Positions 15,511 through 24,151 of a DNA stretch of 64,000 nucleotides are shown here, piece after piece. A program made the position numbers and the translations under genes. The notes beneath the pieces were generated by a model, which saw nothing but the letters and a program-made list of their open reading frames with translations, was not told where the DNA came from and ran no database searches. The first letter of the stretch is position 1, and every line of letters begins with the position of its first letter. This stretch comes from Fimenecus sp964557975 (lineage in GTDB: Bacteria; Bacillota; Clostridia; Oscillospirales; Acutalibacteraceae), in NCBI GenBank assembly GCA_964557975.1, contig CAZLCG010000001.1:74859-138858 (forward strand). Reading direction: 5' to 3'.

Positions 15511-18500
15511 GTGCAGAACAAAATCGAAAGAAATTATGATTTTGCGAAGTCAGAGCAGGACGTTATCGATTTCTGGAACGAAAACGAGATATTCAAAAAA
15601 GCTGTGGCTAAAAACGATGTTAATACAAAAAGCTATGTTTTCTATGACGGACCTCCGACCGCAAACGGCAAGCCTCATATAGGGCATGTTCTTACAAGAG
15701 TGGTCAAGGATGTTATTCCGAGATATAAAACTATGAAAGGCTATCACGTCGAGAGAAAGGCGGGCTGGGATACGCACGGTCTGCCCGTAGAGCTTGAGGT
15801 CGAAAAGCAGATTCATACGAGCGGAAAAGCCGACATCGAGGCGTTCGGGGTTGAGCCGTTTATTAAGAAATGCCGTGAAAGCGTTTGGACCTATAAGGAT
15901 TTATGGGAAAAGATGTCGGAAAGAGTCGGCTATTGGTGCGATTTTGAGCATCCCTACATCACCTACACCAACGACTATATCGAGTCGGTCTGGTGGGGGC
16001 TTAAGGAGCTTGACAAAAAGAACCTTATCTATAAGGGCTTCAGGGTTTCGCCCTACTGCCCGAGATGCTCAACGGCGTTAAGCTCTCACGAGGTTGCCCA
16101 AGGGTATAAGAACATCAAGACCGAGTCCGTTTTCGTAAGATTTAAATGCAAAGATGAGGAAAATACCTATTTCGCGGTTTGGACAACGACCCCATGGACT
16201 CTTATTTCAAACGTTGCCCTCTGCGTTAACGAGAGCTTCGAGTATTCAAAGGTCAAGGTCGGCGGCGAATACTATTATATCGCGACAGAGCTTGCGGGAG
16301 ATTTGTTTGAAGATTACGAAACCGTTTCCGTCTGTAAGGGCGCAGACCTTAAAGGCAAGGAATATGAGCCTATATACAGCTATCTTTTAGGCACGTTCAG
16401 GGAAAAGGCATACTATGTAATTTCGGATAATTATGTTTCGCTTGACGCGGGTACGGGTATTGTCCATATCGCTCCCGCCTTCGGCGAGGACGACGCAAGA
16501 GTAGGAAAAGAAAACAGTCTGCCGTGCTTGAAACCCGTTGACTATGCCGGTAAGTTTACATCGGAATGCGGCGCTTATGCGGGCAGAGGCGTGTTTGAGG
16601 CTAATGACGATATTATCAAGGAGCTTATTGCGTCAAAGGTAATTCTTAAGATCAAGAAGATCGAGCATGCGTATCCGCATTGTTGGAGATGCAACAGCCC
16701 GCTTATCTATTATGCCAAGGATTCGTGGTTTATCGCGATGTCGACGCTCCGCGACGAGCTTGTTGCCGATAACAGAAGCGTAAATTGGTTTCCCGAAAGC
16801 TTCAAAGAGGGCAGAATGGGCAACTTTGTTTCAAACGTTATCGACTGGGCGGTTTCGCGCGACAGATATTGGGGTACTCCGCTTCCCATTTGGGTATGCG
16901 AGGAGTGCGGTCATAAGCATGTCGTAGGCAGTGTTAAGGAGCTTTGCGAGCTTACGGGCGCTTCGCCCGACATCGACCTCCACAAGCCCGTTGTTGATAA
17001 GCTTACAATGACCTGCCCCGAGTGCGGCAAGACCATGCGCCGCACGCCCGAGGTATGCGACTGCTGGATCGACTCAGGCTCAATGCCTTACGCGCAGCAT
17101 CATTATCCGTTTGAAAATCAAGAGATTTTCCATCAGCAGTTCCCTGCCGATTTCATAAGCGAGGGCAGCGACCAGTCAAGAGGCTGGTTCTATGCCTTGC
17201 AGGCGCTTTCAACTGCCATTTTCGGCGTTTCGCCCTATAAAAACTGCATTGCCTTGGGGCTTGTTAACGATGAAAAGGGGATCAAAATGTCAAAGCACCT
17301 CGGCAACGTCGTTGACCCGTGGGAGGTTCTTGACGAGTTCGGCTCGGACGCTGTAAGGCTTTATTTCTGCATAGCGAACGCGCCGTGGATCTCAACCTCG
17401 TTCAACAAGCAGACCTTGGCGCAGTTCCAAAACAGATTTATCGGCACTCTTTGGGCTTCCGTTTATTTTTATTCGCTTTACAGCGAAATCGACGGATTTG
17501 ACCCGAGTAAATATAAGCTTGAGGACTGCAAGCTCCGCTCTATTGACAAGTGGGTGCTTTCAAGAGTTAATTCGCTTGTCAAAAAGGTAACGGCTGAATT
17601 TGACGCATACCATATTTTTGAAGCCACAAGGGCTATGGAATCATTCATTGACGAGCTTTCAAACTGGTATATCCGCCGTAACCGCCGCCGTTTCTTCAAT
17701 TCGGAGTTGTCAGAGGATAAAATTGCGGCGTATATGACGCTTTATACCGTGCTTGACATTCTTACAAGGGTTGTAGCTCCCGTTACCCCGTTTGTTGCGG
17801 AAACAATTTATCAGGGACTTGCGGCAAGATTCTGCAAGGACGCGCCGATAAGCGTTCATCTTGCGGATTATCCCGAGTTCCGACCCGAATGGGAGGATCT
17901 TGAGCTTGAACAGCAGATGGATATTTCCTACAAGGCGGTTGAAATCGGCAGAAAGCTGCGCGAACAGGTTCGTATCCGCAACCGTCAGCCGTTAAGTCTT
18001 TGCATAGTTAAGCTGGAAAACGGAATTTCACTCGGCGAGGAGGAGCTTAACACAATTGCCGAGGAGCTTAACGTTGACAGGGTCGTTACGGATTTTGACA
18101 TGGGCAGTCTTATTTGCTATGAGATTAAGCCTCAGTTAAAGACATTAGGGCCTAAATACGGCAGGCATCTTAAAGCGATCGGCGAGTATTTCAATGTTGA
18201 TATAAACACTGAAATCATTAACACCATTAAGGAAAAGGGCGTATATTCGGCTGTAATTGACGGTGCGGATATTGAGCTTACCATGGACGATTTGCTCGTC
18301 ACCGAAAAGGCTAAAGAGGGCTATGTTATTGACTCGAACGCGGGGATTACAGTTGTTCTCAATACCGTTCTTGATGACGGTCTTATTGAGAGAGGTTCGG
18401 TGCGCGAATTTGTTTCAAAGGTTCAAAATCTTCGTAAGTCCTTGAAATTTGAGGTAACCGACCATATTACGCTTGCTGTTTCGGCGGACGGATATGTGCA

Positions 18501-18636
18501 GTCGGTTATAAATAAAAACGCCGATTTTATTAAATCGGAGCTCTTGTGCGAGGAGCTTGCTTTCTCGGCGGACGGCACGGAAAATGAATTTGCGATTGAT
18601 GAGCATAAGGTTGCTGTAACGTTAAAGAAAGCGTAA
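15511..18636 (+). CDS. ileS: Isoleucyl-tRNA synthetase, long (type-2-like) form
   Basis: Charges tRNA-Ile and edits valine. The HIGH motif is in PPTANGKPHIGHVLTRVVKD and KMSKS is GIKMSKHLGN. The protein has 1041 residues, longer than the roughly 920-940 of E. coli/Bacillus-type enzymes. Features such as GWDTHGLPVELEVEKQ and QHHYPFEN fit the long form shared with eukaryotes and many Clostridia, often tolerant of mupirocin (family knowledge; not tested here). Start is GTG 15511 after GCGAGGG. It is monocistronic, with promoter and terminator. Confidence 0.96.
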   Translation: MQNKIERNYDFAKSEQDVIDFWNENEIFKKAVAKNDVNTKSYVFYDGPPTANGKPHIGHVLTRVVKDVIPRYKTMKGYHVERKAGWDTHGLPVELEVEKQIHTSGKADIEAFGVEPFIKKCRESVWTYKDLWEKMSERVGYWCDFEHPYITYTNDYIESVWWGLKELDKKNLIYKGFRVSPYCPRCSTALSSHEVAQGYKNIKTESVFVRFKCKDEENTYFAVWTTTPWTLISNVALCVNESFEYSKVKVGGEYYYIATELAGDLFEDYETVSVCKGADLKGKEYEPIYSYLLGTFREKAYYVISDNYVSLDAGTGIVHIAPAFGEDDARVGKENSLPCLKPVDYAGKFTSECGAYAGRGVFEANDDIIKELIASKVILKIKKIEHAYPHCWRCNSPLIYYAKDSWFIAMSTLRDELVADNRSVNWFPESFKEGRMGNFVSNVIDWAVSRDRYWGTPLPIWVCEECGHKHVVGSVKELCELTGASPDIDLHKPVVDKLTMTCPECGKTMRRTPEVCDCWIDSGSMPYAQHHYPFENQEIFHQQFPADFISEGSDQSRGWFYALQALSTAIFGVSPYKNCIALGLVNDEKGIKMSKHLGNVVDPWEVLDEFGSDAVRLYFCIANAPWISTSFNKQTLAQFQNRFIGTLWASVYFYSLYSEIDGFDPSKYKLEDCKLRSIDKWVLSRVNSLVKKVTAEFDAYHIFEATRAMESFIDELSNWYIRRNRRRFFNSELSEDKIAAYMTLYTVLDILTRVVAPVTPFVAETIYQGLAARFCKDAPISVHLADYPEFRPEWEDLELEQQMDISYKAVEIGRKLREQVRIRNRQPLSLCIVKLENGISLGEEELNTIAEELNVDRVVTDFDMGSLICYEIKPQLKTLGPKYGRHLKAIGEYFNVDINTEIINTIKEKGVYSAVIDGADIELTMDDLLVTEKAKEGYVIDSNAGITVVLNTVLDDGLIERGSVREFVSKVQNLRKSLKFEVTDHITLAVSADGYVQSVINKNADFIKSELLCEELAFSADGTENEFAIDEHKVAVTLKKA

Positions 18637-18669
18637 ATCGGTAAAAAGATTGTCAATAATCGGAATTTG

Positions 18670-18703
18670 GGGCTGTAAAACCTGCGTTTTACAGCCCTTT
18701 TTT
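18670..18703 (+). terminator. Intrinsic terminator of ileS
   Basis: An 11-bp perfect stem (GGGCTGTAAAA with TTTTACAGCCC) around a 6-base loop is followed by six T residues. It is 33 bases after the ileS stop. Confidence 0.93.
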
Positions 18704-18720
18704 AATGATTTCAAATTATT

Positions 18721-18750
18721 TGCAGGGCGCGGCGTCCCTGACGCGCCGCT
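18721..18750. repeat. GC-rich dispersed palindromic repeat, copy 1
   Basis: TGCAGGGCGCGGCGTCCCTG plus ACGCGCCGCT matches, in inverse orientation, the elements at about 24048-24076 and 39747-39780. Shared core on the other strand: GCGGCGCGTCAGGGACGCC, then GCGCCCTGCA. It lies between the ileS terminator and the next promoter. The rest of the 300-base gap (18637-18936) holds no gene. Confidence 0.7.
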
Positions 18751-18851
18751 TTAAACGCTCCCTCACAGAGGAAGGTAACAGGCACAATGGGAGCGGAGGA
18801 GAAAAATTGCGTGAATTTCACAAAAAAAATCCGTAACAGCCTTACGTTTCG

Positions 18852-18880
18852 TTGACTTTATATGTTTTTTTTGATATTAT
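18852..18880 (+). promoter_or_regulatory. Promoter of the SCP2/PLP/transketolase cluster
   Basis: TTGACT at 18852-18857 and TATTAT at 18875-18880 with a 17-base spacer. The first start codon (TTG 18937) is about 50 bases beyond the predicted transcription start. Confidence 0.75.
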
Positions 18881-18936
18881 TAAAAAGGCATAATTTTTTA
18901 AATCAACGCTGTATATTGTAAAAAGGAGGAGTCCTC

Positions 18937-19698
18937 TTGACTGATTCAAGGACGATGGCGTATCTTAATATGTACGCCGTTTTGGGAACACTCGAAAACC
19001 TGTGCGAGCTTGACAAAAAAGCGCAGGAAATAATTTCAGGCATCAAAAAGCCTGTTACGATCGGCTTTACCGTAAAAAACGGTCCGTCAGCGACAATTAA
19101 AATTTCATCAAAGGGCTGCCGTATGGAGGACGGAGTTTCGCAGTGCGATATAAAAATTCCGTTTGCCTCATGTGAAAAATTTAACGGTATGATCGACGGC
19201 ACGGTTACGCCCGTACCCGTAAAGGGCTTTTCAAAAATCAATTTCCTGTTAAAGACCTTTACCGCTTTGACGGACAGACTTTCAGAGGTTATGCAGCCCA
19301 CTGAGGACGCGTTAAAGGACAGAGCGTTCTTTGAGCTTTCCACAGTGCTTACGTTTTACACCATTTCAGTCGCTCTTTCGCAGATCGGCAATCAGGATGA
19401 AATCGGCAGGGCGAGCGCGTCATACATAGTCGACGGCGATATTATGTTCTCAATAAAGAACGGTCCCGCGGCAACGATCCGCGCGAAGGACCACCATCTT
19501 GTAACGATCAAAAAAGCCCCTGAAAAGCCGAGAGCCATAATGCAGTTCGACAGCCTTGATTTGGCGTTCGACCTCTTCGCAGGCAGGATCAACGCCCTTG
19601 AGTGTATCGGCATGGGTACGGTTGAGATAAGAGGTATGCTTTCAATGGTTGACAATATGAACAGAATACTCGACAGAGTAGCTCTGTATTTAGCGTAA
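18937..19698 (+). CDS. SCP2-like (sterol-carrier/lipid-binding) domain protein A
   Basis: 253 residues starting at TTG 18937 after AAAGGAGGAG. The C-terminal half matches the SCP2-like fold pattern: IKNGPAATIRAKD, MQFDSLDLAFDLFAGRINAL, GMGTVEIRGMLSMVDNMNRI. The N-terminal half contains a related stretch (VKNGPSATIKISSKGC), so it may be a duplicated SCP2 unit. SCP2 domains bind lipids or other hydrophobic molecules in a tunnel; no catalytic residues are evident. No signal peptide or membrane segment is seen, so it is probably cytosolic. It is first in a run of five genes and 15 bases from the aminotransferase. The exact ligand cannot be deduced. Confidence 0.8.
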   Translation: MTDSRTMAYLNMYAVLGTLENLCELDKKAQEIISGIKKPVTIGFTVKNGPSATIKISSKGCRMEDGVSQCDIKIPFASCEKFNGMIDGTVTPVPVKGFSKINFLLKTFTALTDRLSEVMQPTEDALKDRAFFELSTVLTFYTISVALSQIGNQDEIGRASASYIVDGDIMFSIKNGPAATIRAKDHHLVTIKKAPEKPRAIMQFDSLDLAFDLFAGRINALECIGMGTVEIRGMLSMVDNMNRILDRVALYLA

Positions 19699-19713
19699 GG
19701 ACGGTGACAGAAA

Positions 19714-20979
19714 ATGAGCAAATTTCCCGAATATAAGCACGACAAGAGCCGTGAATACTTTGAAAGGGCAATAAAGGTTATTCCGTCGGGTATATACGGT
19801 CACTTGGGTCCTGCCGAGGGCTTATGGGTTCCGGTTTCAAAATGGCCCTTTTTCTCCGAAAAGGCGCAGGGTACATATTTTTGGGATGTTGACGGCAATA
19901 AATACATTGACTTTATGTGCGCCTATGGTCCGAATGTCTTAGGTTATAACGATCCCGACGTTGACGCCGCCGCGCAAAAGCAGATGAAGCTCGGCAACTG
20001 TACCACCTCGCCCTCAAAGGTAATGGTTGAATGTGCGGAAAACCTTGTTGACACCGTAGCTTCGGCTGACTGGGCGTTCTTTGCAAAGAACGGGTCTGAC
20101 ACCACCACTCTCGCCGTTATGGCGGCAAGAGCGCACACCCATAAAAAGAAAATGTTTTTCCTTAAAGGCTATTACCACGGAGATTTTCAGTGGGGGCAAA
20201 AAATTGACTATCCCGGTATTCTTCCGGAGGAGGTTGCCAACAATGTTGTTGTTCCGTGGTTTAACCTTCAGGCTCTTGAGGACGCTTACAACGCCTGTGA
20301 CGGCGATGTTGCGGGTCTTATAGCACAGCCCTATGACCACGGTAATTTCTACGATAACGTATGCGCCACCAAGGAATACTGGCAGGCAGTCCGCAGGTTC
20401 TGCGACGAAAAGGGCATGGTGCTTATTTTCGACGACGTCAGAACGGGCTTTCGCCTTGACCTTCAGGGCTCGGACCATTATTACGGAATAAAAGCGGATC
20501 TTATCTGCTTCTGCAAGGCGCTTGCAAACGGCTACAATATGTCGGCTCTGTGCGGCGGCGAGCATATGAAAGCAACCGTTTCCGGCATTACCTACACAGG
20601 CTCTTACTGGATGAGCGCCGTGCCGTTCGCCGCTTCGATTGCCTGTATTGACAAGATGAAGAAGTTAAATGTTCCCGAGCTTTTCCGCGAAAAGGGAACA
20701 AAGCTTACCGAAGGCTTTAAAGCGGCGGGAAAGGAGCATGGCTTTGACCTTGTCGTTTCGGGTGAGCCTGCGCTGTTCTATCTGCGTATTGCCAACGATG
20801 ACAGCCTTATGCTTCATCAGGAATGGGTTGCGGAATGTGTTTCGAGAGGTCTTTTTATAGCCTCGCATCACAATCACTTTATGAACGCGGCGGTTACGGA
20901 TGAGGATATTAAGAAAGCCGTTGAAATTGCGGAGGACGCATTCTCGGTAGTTGAAAAGAATCACCCCGAATTAAAATAA
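19714..20979 (+). CDS. Class-III PLP enzyme, glutamate-1-semialdehyde aminomutase-like
   Basis: 421 residues of the class-III aminotransferase fold. The PLP-lysine is Lys268 in FCKALANGYNMSALCGG; the cofactor aspartate lies in LIFDDVRTGFR and the phosphate cup near KNGSDTTTLAVMAARA. It resembles the glutamate-1-semialdehyde aminomutase branch, but no other haem-synthesis gene is nearby. It is sandwiched between an SCP2-like gene and a split transketolase, so I infer a different substrate. It could be an aminotransferase or an aminomutase acting on a keto-sugar or keto-lipid. The specific reaction is unknown. Confidence 0.85.
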   Translation: MSKFPEYKHDKSREYFERAIKVIPSGIYGHLGPAEGLWVPVSKWPFFSEKAQGTYFWDVDGNKYIDFMCAYGPNVLGYNDPDVDAAAQKQMKLGNCTTSPSKVMVECAENLVDTVASADWAFFAKNGSDTTTLAVMAARAHTHKKKMFFLKGYYHGDFQWGQKIDYPGILPEEVANNVVVPWFNLQALEDAYNACDGDVAGLIAQPYDHGNFYDNVCATKEYWQAVRRFCDEKGMVLIFDDVRTGFRLDLQGSDHYYGIKADLICFCKALANGYNMSALCGGEHMKATVSGITYTGSYWMSAVPFAASIACIDKMKKLNVPELFREKGTKLTEGFKAAGKEHGFDLVVSGEPALFYLRIANDDSLMLHQEWVAECVSRGLFIASHHNHFMNAAVTDEDIKKAVEIAEDAFSVVEKNHPELK

Positions 20980-21041
20980 ACTGTGAAATCGGGCGGAAAT
21001 ACGCGCCGTTAAATTAACAATTAGCAACAAGGAGGAACAAA

Positions 21042-21917
21042 ATGCAAAAAGCACCTTTAACCAAGGAAGAATGGCTTGCCCTTGAAAAGAAGGCTAACGA
21101 CCTTCGTCACCTTTGTCTCCAGACAACCGTTTGGGCCGGCAGCGGTCATATCGGCGGCGGTATGAGCGTTATGGATATTCTTACGGTCATGTACCACAGA
21201 TATCTGAACATCAAAAAGGATGACCCGAAGTGGGAGGACAGGGATCGTTTCATTTTAAGCAAGGGTCATGCAGGCATTGCCTATGCCCCTGTGCTGTGCG
21301 ATTTCGGCTACAACGACCCCGAGCAGCTCAAAACCTTTAACCTTACAAATTCTATGATGGGAATCCATCTTGACTCAAATAAGGTTGTCGGCGTCGACGC
21401 TTCAACGGGTTCATTGGGTCACGGCATTCCGATTGCCGCAGGCACGGCTATCGCCGCAAGAGTTCTCGGTAAGGACTACACAACCTACGTCGTAACAGGC
21501 GACGGCGAGCTTGACGAAGGCTCAAACTGGGAGGGACTTATGACAATCCGTCATTACAACCTCACCAACTGCATCACAATCGTTGACAGAAACCACTGTA
21601 TGATTGACGGCGACACCGAGGATGTTATGAAATTAGAGCCTCTTGCAGATAAATTTACGGCATTCGGTCTTAATACAATCGTCTGCGAGGGCAATAACAT
21701 TGTTTCTCTGTGCAAAGCGATCGACGCGGCTCACGCCTGCACCGAAAAGCCGTCGGTAATCGTTGCCGACACAATTAAGGGCGTAGGAATAAAGCTTACC
21801 TCGGGCAATTATAAATGGCATTACGGCGCAATCGACGAGGATATGGCTAAGGTTGCCGCCAAAGAGCTTGACGAATACAGCGCTGAGCGTATTGCACGCT
21901 GCGGAAAGGAGTTCTAA
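21042..21917 (+). CDS. Transketolase-like enzyme, N-terminal (TPP-binding) subunit
   Basis: 291 residues forming the thiamine-diphosphate-binding half of a transketolase. The TPP motif begins GDGELDEGSNWEG and ends VDRN; the conserved His region GSGHIGGGMSVMDILTVMYH is near residue 30. The start follows AAGGAGG. The stop is one base before the C-terminal subunit's ATG, as in two-subunit transketolases. Such split enzymes occur in non-oxidative pentose pathways and in several specialised pathways (apulose, sulfosugar, aminocyclitol-type). The neighbours here favour a specialised role (inference). Confidence 0.9.
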   Translation: MQKAPLTKEEWLALEKKANDLRHLCLQTTVWAGSGHIGGGMSVMDILTVMYHRYLNIKKDDPKWEDRDRFILSKGHAGIAYAPVLCDFGYNDPEQLKTFNLTNSMMGIHLDSNKVVGVDASTGSLGHGIPIAAGTAIAARVLGKDYTTYVVTGDGELDEGSNWEGLMTIRHYNLTNCITIVDRNHCMIDGDTEDVMKLEPLADKFTAFGLNTIVCEGNNIVSLCKAIDAAHACTEKPSVIVADTIKGVGIKLTSGNYKWHYGAIDEDMAKVAAKELDEYSAERIARCGKEF

Positions 21918-21918
21918 T

Positions 21919-22929
21919 ATGGCAGGAGGATTTGTATATAACGTAATTGAGACCCCCGAGCTTTCAACCTCGGAGATTTACGGCAAGACCTTAGCTGAGC
22001 TTGCTAAGGAGCATAAGGAAATAGTTGCGGTCACCGCTGACCTTGCAACATCCACAAAGCTTCAGGACTTTACCAACGCCTGTCCCGAAAGAGTCTTTAA
22101 CGTAGGTATCGCGGAGCAGAATATGCTCGGCGTTGCCGCGGGCATGGCGAAGGCGGGGCTTGTTCCGTTCGCTTCAACCTTCTCGGTTTTCGCTTCCCTG
22201 AGAGCCGCCGACCAGCTTCACACCGACATCTGCTATCAGAAGGCAAACGTCAAGGTTATAGCAACTCACTCGGGAACCTCCTTCGGTCAGGCAGGCTCAA
22301 CGCACCATGCGATCGTTGACCTTGCGGTTGCGCGCTCAATGCCCAACCTTACCGTTATCTGCCCTGCCGACGGCTACGAAACCGCAAATGCGGTTAAGGC
22401 GGCTTACAACACCGAGGGCCCGTTCTATATAAGAATAAACCGCGGCTTTGACCGTGTGCTTTACGACAATGAGGATTACGGCTTTGAGGTCGGCAAGGCG
22501 GTAGAGGTTCACCCGGGCACCGACATCACCGTTATCGCCTGCGGCTCGTGCGTATTTCAGGCGAGAGAGGCGGCAAAATTCCTCGAGAGCGCGGACGGCT
22601 TAAAGGTCAGAGTTCTCAATATGCACACGATCAAACCGATTGATAAGGAAGCAATCTTAAAGGCGGTTTCCGAAACGCGCCGTATTATTACGGTTGAGGA
22701 TCACAGCGTTTTGGGCGGTCTTGGCTCTGCCGTTGCGGAGGTAGTTGTTGAATCGGGCAAGGGCTGCGCGTTCAGAAAGCTCGGTCATCCCGATCGGTTC
22801 GCGCCTATCGGGCTTCATGAGGATATTATGTCTATGGTCGGCATTGACGCGAACGGTATTATTGACGCTGTCCGCGAGGTTATGCACAAGGACTTTGAGC
22901 TTGACGATAACTGGGACGACGAGGTTTAA
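21919..22929 (+). CDS. Transketolase-like enzyme, C-terminal (Pyr domain) subunit
   Basis: 336 residues from ATG 21919, which follows AAAGGAG at a good distance; longer in-frame starts lie inside the partner gene. It contains the pyrimidine-binding domain (VGIAEQNMLGVAAGMAKAG, with the catalytic-type Glu) and the C-terminal transketolase domain (VLNMHTIKPIDKEAILKAV). Together with the preceding gene it makes a complete transketolase/DXS-family enzyme. The conserved HTDICYQKANVKVI and GSTHHAIVDLAV stretches are normal for the split form. Confidence 0.92.
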   Translation: MAGGFVYNVIETPELSTSEIYGKTLAELAKEHKEIVAVTADLATSTKLQDFTNACPERVFNVGIAEQNMLGVAAGMAKAGLVPFASTFSVFASLRAADQLHTDICYQKANVKVIATHSGTSFGQAGSTHHAIVDLAVARSMPNLTVICPADGYETANAVKAAYNTEGPFYIRINRGFDRVLYDNEDYGFEVGKAVEVHPGTDITVIACGSCVFQAREAAKFLESADGLKVRVLNMHTIKPIDKEAILKAVSETRRIITVEDHSVLGGLGSAVAEVVVESGKGCAFRKLGHPDRFAPIGLHEDIMSMVGIDANGIIDAVREVMHKDFELDDNWDDEV

Positions 22930-22932
22930 CGT

Positions 22933-23096
22933 TTTAAGGCGGGGAGTCGAACACAATGTGCCTAAAGCTTGACCTTTCGGTAAATTTTCACTTTTTTACC
23001 GTTGACGAGCTGCCGTATGGTGAGATTTTTAACGATGCTTTAGCGAAAAGATGCCGTTTTATAAACCATATCGGGTTCAACTTTCATCGCCTTAAA
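22933..23096. repeat. 164-bp segment bounded by inverted ends containing T-arm-like sequence
   Basis: TTTAAGGCG (22933-22941) and CGCCTTAAA (23088-23096) are perfect inverted ends. Adjacent to them are AGTCGAAC and, inverted, GGGTTCAACT, related to the 24-bp repeat after fba. An internal hairpin CGGTAAA/TTTACCG occupies 22978-23001. It looks like a small nonautonomous (MITE-like) insertion or a structured spacer. A 53-codon open frame (ATG 22956 to 23117, GGGGAG upstream) spans it and is probably fortuitous. Confidence 0.4.
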
Positions 23097-23133
23097 CGGC
23101 TTAGGTTATTTTCTTAAAAGGAGAGTGAAACTT

Positions 23134-23940
23134 TTGCATACACAGGAAGAATTATATTCGAATAAAATATTCTTCAATGCCGCCCTGCCGCTTATAAAGG
23201 TGATCGCGAATGACGTTCCGTCCTTAAAAAAGCAGTTTAAAAACGTCCATGCGGTTATTCAGGTAAGCGCCTTAGATCCCGACGCCGAGGGCGGAAAGGT
23301 CGGAATGCACTATGTCGTTAACGGAGAGGAGTGGCTCGTCCACTTAAACGCGGTTGATCCTAATCCTCATATCGAGCTTGAATTCAAGAGCATTGAGGCT
23401 ATGAACGCGTTCTTTAAGGGAAAAATCGCTCCTTCAACGCTGCCTAAGATGAAAGGCATTGCCAAGCATTTCGGCGCATTCAAGGCGTTTTTGATGTCGC
23501 TTCTTAAAATGGCTTCGCTTTTGGGCGCTGAAAAAGCTCCCGAGGATGAGGAAACCAAAAAGCTTATGGTCAAATGCTTTTTCTATCTGCTTTCAAGCGG
23601 AATAAGTCAGCTTAACAAAATGGGGCATACCGACATCCATGATTGGACGAGCAAAAGCCCCGACCGCGTTTATGCGTGGGCGGTTGACGGATATCCCGAT
23701 ATTTCGGCGTATCTGCGTATTAAAGCGGGCAAGTCGAAGGCGGGCAGAGGCGAATACAAACGCGCAATGCCGTTCTTTACGCTTCGCTTTAACAACCTTG
23801 ACAGCGCGCTCGGCATATTGCTCGGCACGGACGATATGCTTAAATCGGTTAAGGTCGGAAAGCTTATTATGGACGGCGCGCCCGAATTCGGCGGTCAGAT
23901 AGGTACTTATATGCTTGAGGTTGCCGCACTGGCAAAATAA
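23134..23940 (+). CDS. SCP2-like (lipid-binding) domain protein B
   Basis: 268 residues from TTG 23134, chosen because AAAAGGAG ends 10 bases upstream; the GTG at 23125 is too close to it. Two SCP2-like stretches are visible: HYVVNGEEWLVHLNAVD with IELEFKSIEAMNAFFKGKIA, and VDGYPDISAYLRIKAGK with FFTLRFNNLDSALGILLGTD. No membrane segment. It resembles the first gene of the cluster in design but not closely in sequence. It closes the five-gene unit and is followed by a strong terminator. Likely a hydrophobic-ligand carrier serving the pathway (inference). Confidence 0.72.
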   Translation: MHTQEELYSNKIFFNAALPLIKVIANDVPSLKKQFKNVHAVIQVSALDPDAEGGKVGMHYVVNGEEWLVHLNAVDPNPHIELEFKSIEAMNAFFKGKIAPSTLPKMKGIAKHFGAFKAFLMSLLKMASLLGAEKAPEDEETKKLMVKCFFYLLSSGISQLNKMGHTDIHDWTSKSPDRVYAWAVDGYPDISAYLRIKAGKSKAGRGEYKRAMPFFTLRFNNLDSALGILLGTDDMLKSVKVGKLIMDGAPEFGGQIGTYMLEVAALAK

Positions 23941-24047
23941 TATGACCCAAGCGCGGACGTCACGAAGGGACTGAAGGAGTGTTTTCCAATTCAAACCTTT
24001 TCCGCTCCCTCTCAGAGGGAGCTGTCACGGAGTGACCGAGGAGTTTC

Positions 24048-24076
24048 AAAGCGGCGCGTCAAGGATGCCGCGCCCT
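24048..24076. repeat. GC-rich dispersed palindromic repeat, copy 2
   Basis: AAAGCGGCGCGTCAAGGATG followed by CCGCGCCCT matches the elements at 18721 (inverted) and 39747 (same strand). It is preceded by the hairpin-forming CTCCCTCTCAGAGGGAG (24004-24020) and GTCACGGAGTGAC (24023-24035). These resemble short intergenic repeats common in gut Clostridia. Confidence 0.7.
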
Positions 24077-24095
24077 ACTCATTAGACTGAAAACA

Positions 24096-24140
24096 GCGAC
24101 CCCGCGCAATCAATAAAACCGATTGCGCGGGGTCGCTTTG
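24096..24140. terminator. Bidirectional terminator
   Basis: A 16-bp perfect stem, GCGACCCCGCGCAATC with GATTGCGCGGGGTCGC, around a 9-base loop. T-rich flanks on both strands suit the convergent SCP2-like gene (+) and the Cys-rich gene (-). Confidence 0.9.
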
Positions 24141-24151
24141 CTTATATAACC

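Noticed and set aside
19714..20979. hemL (haem-pathway glutamate-1-semialdehyde aminomutase).
   Set aside because: No other haem-synthesis genes are near, and the linked SCP2 and transketolase genes point to another substrate.
22956..23117. A 53-codon frame starting MCLKLDLSVNF with GGGGAG upstream.
   Set aside because: It runs through the repeat-like segment, has no recognisable domain and would end next to the ribosome-binding site of the next gene. Kept only as a remark.
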